From Sphagnum compactum (Eukaryota; Bryophyta; Sphagnopsida; Sphagnales), in contig OZ234501.1 of the NCBI GenBank assembly GCA_965153455.1, positions 8,494,001 to 8,558,000 of the forward strand: a stretch of DNA of 64,000 nt, in the 5' to 3' direction. Positions 9,428 to 18,480 of this stretch are shown here, in pieces (positions within the stretch are counted from its first letter, which is position 1; the number at the start of each line of letters is the position of its first letter). Made by a program: the position numbers and the translations under genes. Under the pieces are notes generated by a model. That model made no database searches. It was given only the letters and a program-made list of their open reading frames with translations, and was not told the origin of the DNA.

Positions 9428-12334
9428 ATGGAGGCTTTGATCTCCGCTTACGACTCTGCTTCTGGTTCCAGCGATGGTGGAGACAACAAAGAGGATGCAT
9501 CGGAGGAGACTAGTGCGGATGCCAAGAGACAGAAGTTCGTTGGTCCTCTGCCCGCTACACATAGTGCTCCTGCTCCGGCTGCTGCTGTTGCTCTTCTTCC
9601 TTCTCCATCTGCTCCTTCTTTCTTAAGCACGGAGAATGTTGGAGGTGGCCTGGATTTGAAGTATCTCCTTCACTCAGCAGGTTTGAAAACCACTGAACTC
9701 ATCAAAGCAAAGCTGATGATAGCACTTTCTTTCAAAGATATTTGTCTCAAGATGATATTGTGTTTTCCTCTGGTTTCCTGCAAATCTGTTGTTGCAATCA
9801 AAGATGTGTCTCAAAACATTGCTGCCTTGCGTATACTTTTTGTTTCCTGTTTTTGTTTCCTGCAATTTGTTGTAATCAAACATCTGTCCTCAAACATTAT
9901 TGTCTTCTGTAACTTTGTTTCCTGCAAATCTGTTGTTGCTGTCAAAAATCTGGCTCAAATCATTGCTGCCTTGTATACTTTTGCTTGCTGTTTGTTTCTT
10001 GCAATTTGTTGCAATCAAAGATCTGTCTCAAACATTGTCTCTTGTGTACTTTTGTTTCCTCCAGTTTGTTGCAAATCAAAGATCTGTCTCAAACATTATT
10101 GCTTTCTAGACTCTGTTTGCTTTGTTTCCTCCAATTTGTTGCAGTCCAGGTTTTAGGGTTTAGGGTTTAAGATCTGTCTCTAACCATTGCCTTCTATGCA
10201 CTATTTCCTTTTGTTTCTCTCAAGAGGTGAAAGGAAGATATGTGTCCAAGAGAGAACGTGCAGCTATGGCTGCCGCCTCGATCAAAAACCCTGCACCAGC
10301 ACCAGCACCTCCAGTTGCTTCTTCCTCTTCAGGTTGGGCCTTTCTTTCTTCCACTCCACACCCATTTACTGTGCTTTTGTTTCATCTCTCCAGATGTCAA
10401 AACCATCCATAGCCTTTATGGGATTCACCTAGCTTGTTGAAGACCCAGCTTGAGGGTTTTGATGACAATGGAAAATTCAGGGGGTCAAGGGTTGCTGTCT
10501 CTTTTATTCATGGTGGCTTTTGTTTGGGTAGAGATGGAAACTGCTGCTCTGAATGCAAAGCTGCCTCCTCGTATTCAACACAAATTGGACTATTATGCAA
10601 GAGAGACATCAGCCCGCAACCGTTGGCCCAAGGAACAAACAATACATCTCAAGGGCCATACCAAAGCTGTTGTTGGTGTACGCTGGTCTCCGACTCATGG
10701 TGCGCCTGTTTCAAGAAGCATGACAGCTAATTTCTTCACATCCCAGCTCTGGTGCTATGTTTACAACAATGTACTGTTCTTCATTGAGAGAGAGAGAGAG
10801 AGAGAGAGAGCTCTATGCAATGACCAAATTACAGACTTCTCTAAAGTTTTGATGCACAGAATTAAAGGAAGAGGCAAGAGGTGGGGAGCGAGAGAGAGAG
10901 AGAGACAGGGTAGGACTTGAGCAGTTGGAGGGAGGTAGATAGTCTCTACCCCTATATCCATATCTGAATGCCAACTAACACCTGAAAAACAATTGTTGTT
11001 GTTGGCAGGTGCCTTACTTGCATCAGCGGCAATGGATCACAAGGTGCAAATTTGGAATGTATGGAATGCACCAGATCAACAAGTTGCTCGCACTCTCACG
11101 TGCCACACAGCTGCTCTCAAAGATGTTCAGTGGTCCTCCGATGGCACCTCTGTACTGAGCTGTGGATTTGATCAGACTATACAATTGAGTGACATTGAAT
11201 CAGGCTCCCAGCTGAAGGTCAGGGTTTCTTGCTGCTACTTTATTGCATTCATAGGACTCTTCATTTCTCATACTGCAAATAGTGGTATTGAATTATGTGG
11301 AACTTGAAAAATCTCTTGCCTTGTCAGTCAAACTAATGTTCCTCACAAAGCAGGTGTTTCTGGAGAATCAGTTTGTGAATGTGGTGAGGTTTCATCCATT
11401 GCAACAACAGCTCTTTCTAGCTGGAGGCTCCAAGGGCACCATCAAGCTCTGGGATCTACGAACGGGGAAGTCTGTTTGTGAATACTCAAAAGCGCTTGGC
11501 CAAGTTATGGATTTGGATTTCAGCCCTGATGGAAAGCGCTTTGTCTCCACATCTGATATTGCAAAACGCAATGCTAGTGACAAGGCCCTTGTGGTCTGGA
11601 ATTTTGAGACACAAATTGCCCTCTCCAACCAAGTAGGTCTCCTTTTCTCTAGTGCCTCTTGTTTGAAGCCGAATAGGGTTCACTATACCATAAGTGACTG
11701 GGCCTAAACCCTGAACCCTTAAGACTGCTAACAGATCAGATGAATGCTGCCATGACAGGGGTATTACTAAGAATCTGTATTCTTGGTATGATAGAAATAT
11801 AACATATTGATTTGCTTCTACAAGACGTTCATTCCACATTTCAAGCAGGAACACTGATTGTCTTCTTGCTGTCTTCTTGAGCGAGGTAATAAACCAACTG
11901 TCAGTCCTCTTGCTGTCTTTTGGATTGAGCAAAGTAATGAAGCAATGTGATTTGCCGCACAGGTCTATTTGGAAGCCTACACATGCCCAAGTGTCCGTTT
12001 CCATCCTTATGAAGCAAGCTTTGTGGCACAATCGAATGCTGACTACATTGCAATATTCTCCAGCCGGCCTCCTTTCAAATTGAACAAGTATAAGAGGTTT
12101 GAGGGCCATCAAGTTGCTGGCTATCGTATCCAATGTAATTTCAGTCCTGATGGGGAGTTGCTGGTGACAGGATCTGCTGATGGCTGTGCCTACTTTTACA
12201 GTTATCGCTCATCAAAACTAATGTCAAAGCAGCAGGCTCATGATGGTGTTTGCAGTGATGTTGTGTACCATCCTACTTTACCATCAGTAGTTGCTACTTG
12301 TGGCTGGGATGGTGTTGTATCAGTGTTTGAATGA
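9428..12334 (+). CDS. WDR25-type WD40-repeat protein (PRP17-related)
   Basis: Exons 9428-9680, 10225-10332, 10532-10699, 11009-11217, 11354-11632 and 11963-12334 give 1389 nt (462 aa plus TGA) with all phases matching. The N-terminal third is low-complexity (Ala/Pro/Ser) and includes KGRYVSKRERAAM. A WD40 propeller follows: HLKGHTKAVVGVRWSP, LLASAAMDHKVQIWNV, LKDVQWSSDGTSVLSCGFD, KGTIKLWDLRTGK, MDLDFSPDGKRFVST, CNFSPDGELLVTGSADG and HPTLPSVVATCGWDGVVSVFE. The pattern YTCPSVRFHP plus EGHQVAGY is characteristic of the WDR25 branch related to splicing factor PRP17/CDC40. A molecular role for WDR25 itself is not well established, so a splicing function is inference. Intron 1 carries a minisatellite and intron 3 carries (GA)n runs. 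It is head-to-head with the SET gene and tail-to-tail with PAL. Confidence 0.87.
9760..10224 (+). repeat. Degenerate ~60-70 bp minisatellite in WDR25 intron 1
   Basis: Six or more diverged copies of a unit reading roughly TTTGTTTCCTGCAATTTGTTG, then CAATCAAAGATCTGTCTCAAACATT and a CTT-rich tail. The last partial unit (about 10170-10224) runs into the intron's own 3' splice site. Each unit contains a pyrimidine run followed by CCTGCA or TTGCAG-like sequence, so units may resemble decoy acceptors. Confidence 0.75.
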
Positions 12335-13721
12335 ACAAGGTAAAAGACCACACTTTGCAATGTGTTAGAGACAACAAATCTCAGTTTCATCCCCCAGCTG
12401 GAATCTCATTGCTGCAACCAACTGGGTGTATAGAAAAAGACCAGATTTGTAGCAGAAACCTAAAGTGCGCTGCAACAAGTTAATCAAAGAAATGGGTCTT
12501 TCTTTCATTCATTCGTTCAGATTGTGAGTGAAAAAGGACAAAGTTTGGACTCAAAACCTGATCATCACATGAGGGCCCCCTCAAATATGGGTATAAAATG
12601 TTGAAACTTAAGATCTAATGCATATGGTTCGAAATCATTTATGACTGTAGTGCAACCAGCATCGTCAGCTAACGATATTGATTAGTTGATGGCGATCAAG
12701 AAAAGAGTTTGAGTTCTCATTGAGCTCCATTTAAATCCATTGTACTTTTTTCACTGGGTTTGGTAAAATTTCATCCTCTTTATGATTGTATAACTGTCGA
12801 TTTTCTTTACTTTATGAAAAACTCTACTACCCACTAGGCTGAAAACTGGACCCAAGTTCAGCTCATATGAGAACCCCAGTCTCAACTTTTTTTTTAAAAA
12901 TCATTGAGACCTGTTTTCATGGGAACCAAACTCTTACTCTTGGGAGAACCTGGTTTTCAAACCCATTTCTCACCAAATCGATACACGATAATCTGAGAAC
13001 CAGACTGAAAATCGAGATGAAAATCGAATCCCCTGTGAGAACCGCCCAACCGAGGACCAAACCTCAAAGTGAAGGAAGAATATCCTGCTGATCAATTTAC
13101 ATAAGCAGCTTGTGATGAAAAGGCTATTTTACACAGAGGAAACAAAACCACAAAAAAATGGCACAAAAATCAGCCTTGTGAAAGTTCCTCATGACTTTTC
13201 CATCATTAATTGAATCTCCAACAAAGAGATTGTACAGCGTTTGTCTATATTTGTGTTGTATGACCCAGGTTGAAGGAGGAACCTGGTGGAATCTAGATTT
13301 CTGGAGTTGGCTACTAGACAGTAGTAGGTAATATAGATCTTCCCTGAGACACTTGAAGCTGGTGACCGCTCATGAGAATCTAGATCTTCCCTTAAGCACT
13401 TGAGGCTGGTGGCTCATGAGCATCAACGGGAATCATTATTAGTATCTGGTCCTAGTTCAGCAGCAGCAGCAGCTGATCCCTGGGAATCTTATGAAGCTGA
13501 TGGGAGTTTCTGATGGGGAGTTTTTGTTGTGCTTCCACTGTTTTGATTTCTCTTCTAGGAAGCTCAATTGAAGCTTGAAGATCATGAGCATGATGATCAA
13601 CAGAATTCAGCTTTTTTTTTTCCTTGAAGCATTCAATTCAAGTTCTGGTTATGTACCCTCAGTATCCATTTGGGTGTCTTTGGAGGATGTGAAGCTTGAA
13701 GATTGTGGCCGTGCTAGGTTG
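12335..13721. other. Convergent 3' region between WDR25 and PAL
   Basis: Holds the 3' UTRs of two converging genes. About 12395-12585 repeats sequence also found upstream of WDR25. About 12840-13090 contains recurring GAGAACC motifs without a reading frame of coding character. A 46-bp tandem pair lies at 13331-13420. No further gene was seen. Confidence 0.5.
13331..13420. repeat. Two-copy ~46 bp tandem repeat near the PAL 3' end
   Basis: Units 13331-13376 and 13377-13420 share TAGATCTTCCCT, CACTTGA, GCTGGTG and CTCATGAG. They lie about 300 nt beyond the PAL stop and may fall in its 3' UTR. Confidence 0.65.
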
Positions 13722-15944
13722 CTAGCATTGAGTAGTAGTCTGAGGAGGGAAAGGTCCTGGAGCTCCTGTCCATCCTTCCACACACTGGAGCAATGGTGCT
13801 ACCAGTTTGCCTTGGCAGATTGCATCATAGACCTTCTCAATCTCCTGGCCTGGGGACATGGGTCTCAAGCCGGACAAAAGCTGGGTGCCAAGCTCCGCTC
13901 GGACAAACTTGTAAAGAGGGTATGTTCTGCAGTCCTGGATCCGGTTGCGCACTGGCGAGATTCCCTTGTTGTCGTAAGCCTCACGCACCAGGGGTAGGGC
14001 TGTGCTCAGGCGCGCCTTGAGCTCCTCCTCAAAGATGGAGATCCTGTGAAACACAGAAGTGGATTCCTGTTTCTCGTTCTTGGGGTTGGTGAGTGCATGC
14101 TCCGCCAGCACTTCCCTCAGCTTCTCCATCAACGGGTAGGTTTGGCTAGTGGCATCATCAGCGTAGGTGAACACGGGCTGGCGGTCCACCACACGCAGCA
14201 GGTCCTTCTCACAGAAACGTGAAGGCAGCAGCTCACCATTGCTACCTGTGAAGAGAGTCTTCTTTGCCACTTGGGAGACGACTTGCTTCACTGTGGTCTG
14301 CAGAGTCTCCTCAATATGTCTTAGATCCACAGCCTGACAGAGACCCACCAAGTAAGTGGAGCTCATAAGCTTCAGAATCTCAACAGCTTCCTCTGTCTTC
14401 CTAGCCGATACAAGACCCAAAGAGTTCACATCCTGATTGTGTTGCTCAGCGCTCTGTACATGGGTTGTCACAGGATTGGCGAGGTAATTCAGCTCCGAGA
14501 GATAAGAAGCCATGGCAATCTCAGCTCCCTTCATGCCGTAATCCAAGCTTGGGTTTGGTCCTCCGCTGAGATTTGAGGGCAATCCATTGTTGTAGAAGTC
14601 GTTCACAAGCTCAGAGAATTGAGCAAACATGAGCTTTCCGATTGCAGCAATTGCCAATCTCATGTTGTCCATGGACACGCCGATGGGTGTTCCCTGAAAG
14701 TTTCCACCATGAAGAGCCCTGCTTCCATGAGCATCGATGATTGGGTTGTCATTCACCGAGTTGATCTCTCTCTGGATGGAGTGTGTGGCATTGCGGATGA
14801 CTTCCACCTGAGGACCAAGCCATTGTGGAGATGTGCGCAGAGCATAGCGATCTTGCTTTGGTTTCTTCAATGGGTCAGTCTCGTGCAACTTCGCAGCTGC
14901 CTTCATGTAAGAACTCCCGTCAAGGACCCATTCCATGATTGCCGCGGCTTCCATCTGCCCTGGGTGATGCTTGAGCTTGTGCGTCAAGGGATCTGTGAAT
15001 TCTGGCTTCCCTTGCATCACCTCACAGAAGAGAGCTGAAAGAACTTCGCCCAAAACAACCAGGACATTGGCGTCAAAGCAAACAGTAGATGCCAAAGCTG
15101 ATCCTACTGCAGTTCCATTGACGAGGGCCAAACCTTCTTTGGGTTGCAGCACAAAGGGCTTCTCAACTCCTGCAAGCTTGAGAGCTTCCAAGGCCGAGAT
15201 CTCTTCTCCATCTTCAGTGATAGCTCGGGAGTTAGGCCTGGCGGTCAAGAGTCCAGCAATGTAAGAGAGTGGGACAAGATCTCCGGAGGCAGTGATGGTC
15301 CCTCGCAACGGCAACTTGGGTGTAACATGTGCATTCAGGATTTTCTCCATAGCTTCCAGAATCTCCCACCGAATGCCAGAGTAGCCTTGCATCAATGTGT
15401 TGGTACGTACCAGCATGGCTGCTCTGGCAGTGGGAGCAGGCAAGGTGTTCCCTTTGCCAGCATTTCCAAACACTCCCGCATTCAGAAACCGGATGAGCTC
15501 TCTCTGAAGGTCCACTCCCTGCTGCGTGCGGCGATGTGAAGTAGCTCCAAACCCAGTGGTGACTCCGTAGATGTCTCCACCATTCATGATTTTGTCAAGT
15601 ACCCAATTGGAGCTCTCATCCACTCGGCTCTTGGCATTCTCTGCATCCAGCACCACTCTCACTTCCGGCCTACGAGCCACTGCTGCCACTTGTGCCACTG
15701 TCAATTTCACACCCTCGATGGCAACTTCCTTCGACTCAAAGAATGTCTTCACCATGTCCTTCACCTCATCCAAATGGTTACATTCCATGGCTGCTGCTGC
15801 CTTAGCCCAGTTCAACGGATCTGCCAACAACAGTCCTCCACCAGAGGATCCACCCACACACAGACCATCCTCCAGTGCCTGATGCAGATCAGACGTCAAA
15901 TTCAAGCCTGTAACTGGAGCAGCAGCTTCACTCCCAACCACCAT
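13722..15944 (-). CDS. PAL: Phenylalanine ammonia-lyase, intronless
   Basis: A 740-aa uninterrupted frame ending in TAG. The open frame extends 5' to 15986 but without an ATG, so 15944 is taken as the start ([11 protein letters not shown]). The enzyme deaminates L-Phe to trans-cinnamate, the entry step of the phenylpropanoid pathway, as a cytosolic homotetramer. The MIO-forming Ala-Ser-Gly is at residues 219-221 within [19 protein letters not shown]. The active-site Tyr loop [18 protein letters not shown] includes Tyr126. RFLNAG carries the Phe-Leu pair (about 154-155) expected for Phe preference rather than Tyr. NDNPIID and [16 protein letters not shown] are also intact. Length is close to the usual 700-730 aa. 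The C-terminus is atypical ([11 protein letters not shown]). Absence of an intron is unlike most angiosperm PALs. Nothing suggests a pseudogene. Confidence 0.96.
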   Translation of the reverse strand: MVVGSEAAAPVTGLNLTSDLHQALEDGLCVGGSSGGGLLLADPLNWAKAAAAMECNHLDEVKDMVKTFFESKEVAIEGVKLTVAQVAAVARRPEVRVVLDAENAKSRVDESSNWVLDKIMNGGDIYGVTTGFGATSHRRTQQGVDLQRELIRFLNAGVFGNAGKGNTLPAPTARAAMLVRTNTLMQGYSGIRWEILEAMEKILNAHVTPKLPLRGTITASGDLVPLSYIAGLLTARPNSRAITEDGEEISALEALKLAGVEKPFVLQPKEGLALVNGTAVGSALASTVCFDANVLVVLGEVLSALFCEVMQGKPEFTDPLTHKLKHHPGQMEAAAIMEWVLDGSSYMKAAAKLHETDPLKKPKQDRYALRTSPQWLGPQVEVIRNATHSIQREINSVNDNPIIDAHGSRALHGGNFQGTPIGVSMDNMRLAIAAIGKLMFAQFSELVNDFYNNGLPSNLSGGPNPSLDYGMKGAEIAMASYLSELNYLANPVTTHVQSAEQHNQDVNSLGLVSARKTEEAVEILKLMSSTYLVGLCQAVDLRHIEETLQTTVKQVVSQVAKKTLFTGSNGELLPSRFCEKDLLRVVDRQPVFTYADDATSQTYPLMEKLREVLAEHALTNPKNEKQESTSVFHRISIFEEELKARLSTALPLVREAYDNKGISPVRNRIQDCRTYPLYKFVRAELGTQLLSGLRPMSPGQEIEKVYDAICQGKLVAPLLQCVEGWTGAPGPFPPQTTTQC

Positions 15945-16240
15945 GATTCCTGATGTTGCACGAGCTGCAGGTCGTGATCTAGACAAAAGCGCTTTAGAGC
16001 AAAACTAGACTTGAATAGCAGAAGAAAATTCTTGCAGAAAATTGAAGCAAAAAAAACTCTGGGGAGAGCTTGAAGAAATTCTCTCAGAAACTTGAAGGAA
16101 AAAAAAAAAAAACAAACTGCCACTCTTGCAAAAACCTTGAAGAGGGATTCTGACAGATTGGGTGGGAACTAGATCTCTCTTCTGGCTGTTGCAATTGCAG
16201 TTTGTCGATTGATAGCAAATGTACCAGATGCTAGTGCGGA

Positions 16241-16246
16241 TTTATA
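16241..16246 (-). promoter_or_regulatory. PAL TATA box
   Basis: Minus-strand TATAAA within GGTATAAATCC, about 300 nt upstream of the PAL ATG. This predicts a 5' UTR of about 270 nt. The UTR is rich in pyrimidines and has no obvious intron. Confidence 0.65.
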
Positions 16247-16398
16247 CCACCCAGGAATCGATCTGCAAACGGCGATGGAGAGACTCTCTCCATCGCCGTG
16301 GTGTGGTGGTGGCGATGGTGGTGGTGTTCGCGACAGAGCGCGTCCGGTTCCCGCCCCACCCGCCAACCAGACCGGGCCCGGGAGGTTGGCTTTCTTTG

Positions 16399-16463
16399 GT
16401 CAAGAGTCAAGTCCGGGAGGCTTTTGGCGCTGACGTACTGGGCTGGGTACCAGTTCCTTGACC
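16399..16463 (-). promoter_or_regulatory. W-box and TGACG cluster upstream of PAL
   Basis: TTGACC (16404-16399) and TTGACT (16410-16405) lie on the minus strand, with TTGACC on the plus strand at 16458-16463 and TGACG at 16431-16435. W-boxes bind WRKY factors and TGACG resembles as-1 half sites. They sit 150-220 nt upstream of the TATA box, where defence-responsive elements would be expected. Function is inferred from motif and position only. Confidence 0.45.
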
Positions 16464-16768
16464 GGCCAAAAAGAGCCCAAGAAAGGGTCATCCCCTCTTT
16501 AGACCCCACCCCAAATTTTTTTTAAATTTTTTTTTAAGAAAAAAGGGTGGGGGGGGAGGGTAAATCCCACCTATACAAGCCTCCCTCAAATTAATTAATT
16601 AATTAATTAATATATAATAGAAAAAATATAAATATAAATTATATATATGTATATATTTATTATTATATTTATTTTATTTTTTCTAATTTTTTGAGACTTT
16701 GGATTTTGGACTTCTTTAAAGTGCCATTTCTTTTGACTTGTTCCCTTTTTGTTTCATTTAAAAAGGTT

Positions 16769-16796
16769 GGGGGGGGGGGGGGGGGGGGGGGGGGGG
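16769..16796 (+). repeat. G28 homopolymer
   Basis: Twenty-eight consecutive G residues. A second run of 20 G lies at 33563-33582. Long G runs are rare and can form quadruplexes. They are also prone to replication slippage and assembly error. Confidence 0.9.
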
Positions 16797-16935
16797 AACA
16801 AAATGCTAAAGGAAATTTGATGGGCCCAAGTGAACCCAGGGTTTAGGGTGTGCCATTAAGGCTGGATGGATGGATGGACGGATGGATGGTAAGTAAGTGG
16901 TCGGGCGACAGTTTTCTGTTCGGTTCCAGTTTCCT

Positions 16936-16988
16936 ACCTAACCATTGCGGTCACCTCAGTTTGTGATTCTTTTTACTACCTACCTACC
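16936..16988 (+). promoter_or_regulatory. AC elements (MYB sites) upstream of PAL
   Basis: ACCTAAC at 16936-16942 matches AC-III, and ACCTACC at 16978-16984 and 16982-16988 matches AC-I. AC elements drive phenylpropanoid genes through R2R3-MYB factors. They lie about 700 nt upstream of the TATA box. The last two sit in a (CTAC)n run, so chance is a real alternative. Confidence 0.4.
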
Positions 16989-17504
16989 TACAAGTGAAAA
17001 TTAAATAATCCTTAAAATAATGAAACGAATTTTCATGAAAATATGAAGCTGAGGTGTGGGAAAAAAAATTAAAAAATCACCACAATTATCGCAGTCTATA
17101 AATCTGAAACAACTAAAATTCCTCATATAACAATGTCATTGTAATTTTCATGAAAAATAATAATAATTTCAAACTTAAGAAATGAATCTATTTTTTCGGG
17201 GAAAAATAAATAAATAAATAAATCATCTCGTCAATGTGAAAGCTAAAACTAGGCTACAGTCTAGTATAAACACCTATTTTTCCTACCTGTCTACCTACCT
17301 ACATGTAAAACCTACTTCTTTTCAGAAGGTAGGAATTGGGTTACCCAAGGTTAAACCAGATATTAACTCAGTTGAGTGTTTTCTTCACAACAGAGTTTTA
17401 ACCCACATCCATCCAGTAGTGGATGGTTGTATTAGTGGGTTGCTGGTTCACTCTGGCCAACTTTGACTAGTGTTTTTTTTTTTTTTTTTTGGGGGGGGGG
17501 TGAA

Positions 17505-17662
17505 ATTTCGCCAAATTTTGACCTGAAAATATATGATTTCAACCTATACAAAGGATTTTCCATGAAAAAATGGCCCAAATTTGCCAATTTTTTACTTTCA
17601 TATTTAGTCTGTAGCCAAATCTGGCTAAATTGTCTTATGGATGATCGCCACTTCTGCTAAAT
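17505..17662 (+). repeat. Dispersed repeat family A, partial copy
   Basis: Shares ACTTTCATATTTAG, TAGCCAAAT.TGGCTA and TATGGATGATCGCCACTTC-like blocks with the copies at 34493-34742 (reverse), 62470-62690 and 63525-63775. Probably a short non-autonomous transposable element. Confidence 0.55.
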
Positions 17663-17889
17663 CACAAATTTGAAAAAAAAAAAAAAAAAAAAAACCTGAC
17701 TTTGATTTGATTCCTTTGCCCTTTTTCATTTGATATACACGCAAATAGATAATAGAGAGAAGACGAATTCGACAATAATTCCATATACGAGAGCCTCTTC
17801 ACCTTACCTTGTGGCTATTGCCTCCTCCCTTGACAAAGGGTGAGCTCTTTACAAGTTCCCAAAGCAAAAGTGAGATCAACTTCGTGGGT

Positions 17890-18044
17890 TATTGTGATTT
17901 CAATTGTGAAATGTGAACATGATCATCAAACATACATACACGTTATGTAAAGCACATTGGTAGGTGGTGGTATATGGATGAACTTTTTTAAAGTGGGTTA
18001 TTGCGATCAATTGTGAAAATTGGATGGATGGGGGACATCAAAGA

Positions 18045-18085
<41 letters not shown>

Positions 18086-18480
18086 TTTGTTATGATTTCA
18101 ATTGTGAAATGTGAACATGATCATCAAACCTACATACACGTGATGTAAAGCACATTGGTAGGTGGTATATGGATGGACTTTTTAAAAGTGGGTGATTGCG
18201 ATCAATTGTGAAAATTGGATGGATGGGGGACATCAAAGAATATATATGTGTGTGTGTGTGTGTTTGTTTGGTCATGATTTCAATTGTGAAATGTGAACAT
18301 GATCATCAAACATACATACATACACGTTATGTAAAGCACATTGGTAGGTGGTATATGGATGAACTTTTTAAAAGTGGGTTATTGCGATCAATATGTGAAA
18401 ATTGGATGGATGGGGGACATCAACGAATATATATATGTATGTGTGTGTGTGTGTGTGTGTTTTTGTTTGTTTGTTTGTTT
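17890..18480 (+). repeat. Three-copy ~180-200 bp tandem repeat with internal (GT)n
   Basis: The block GATTTCAATTGTGAAATG starts at 17896, 18094 and 18276. Each unit continues with CATGATCATCAAAC, GTAAAGCACATTGGTAGG, AAGTGGGTTATTGCGATCAA and GGATGGATGGGGGACATCAA, and ends in (GT)n followed by (GTTT)n. Copies are about 95 percent alike by eye, so the array is young. Unit length differs mainly in the GT run. Confidence 0.9.

Larger units (their letters stand above)
16250..17888. other. PAL promoter and distal intergenic sequence
   Basis: G+C-rich near PAL (16250-16480), then A+T-rich. It holds a G28 run at 16769-16796, (GGAT)n at about 16864, (TTAA)n near 16591, poly-T/poly-G at about 17472-17500 and a dispersed-repeat copy at about 17505-17662. 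No gene was seen. Confidence 0.5.

Noticed and set aside
14619-15882. Several plus-strand open frames of 97-139 codons opposite PAL
   Set aside because: They are shadows of the highly constrained PAL frame on the other strand and have no separate motif.
15945-15986. N-terminal extension of PAL ([14 protein letters not shown])
   Set aside because: The frame is open but has no ATG upstream of 15944. The upstream codon read as Met is TTG.
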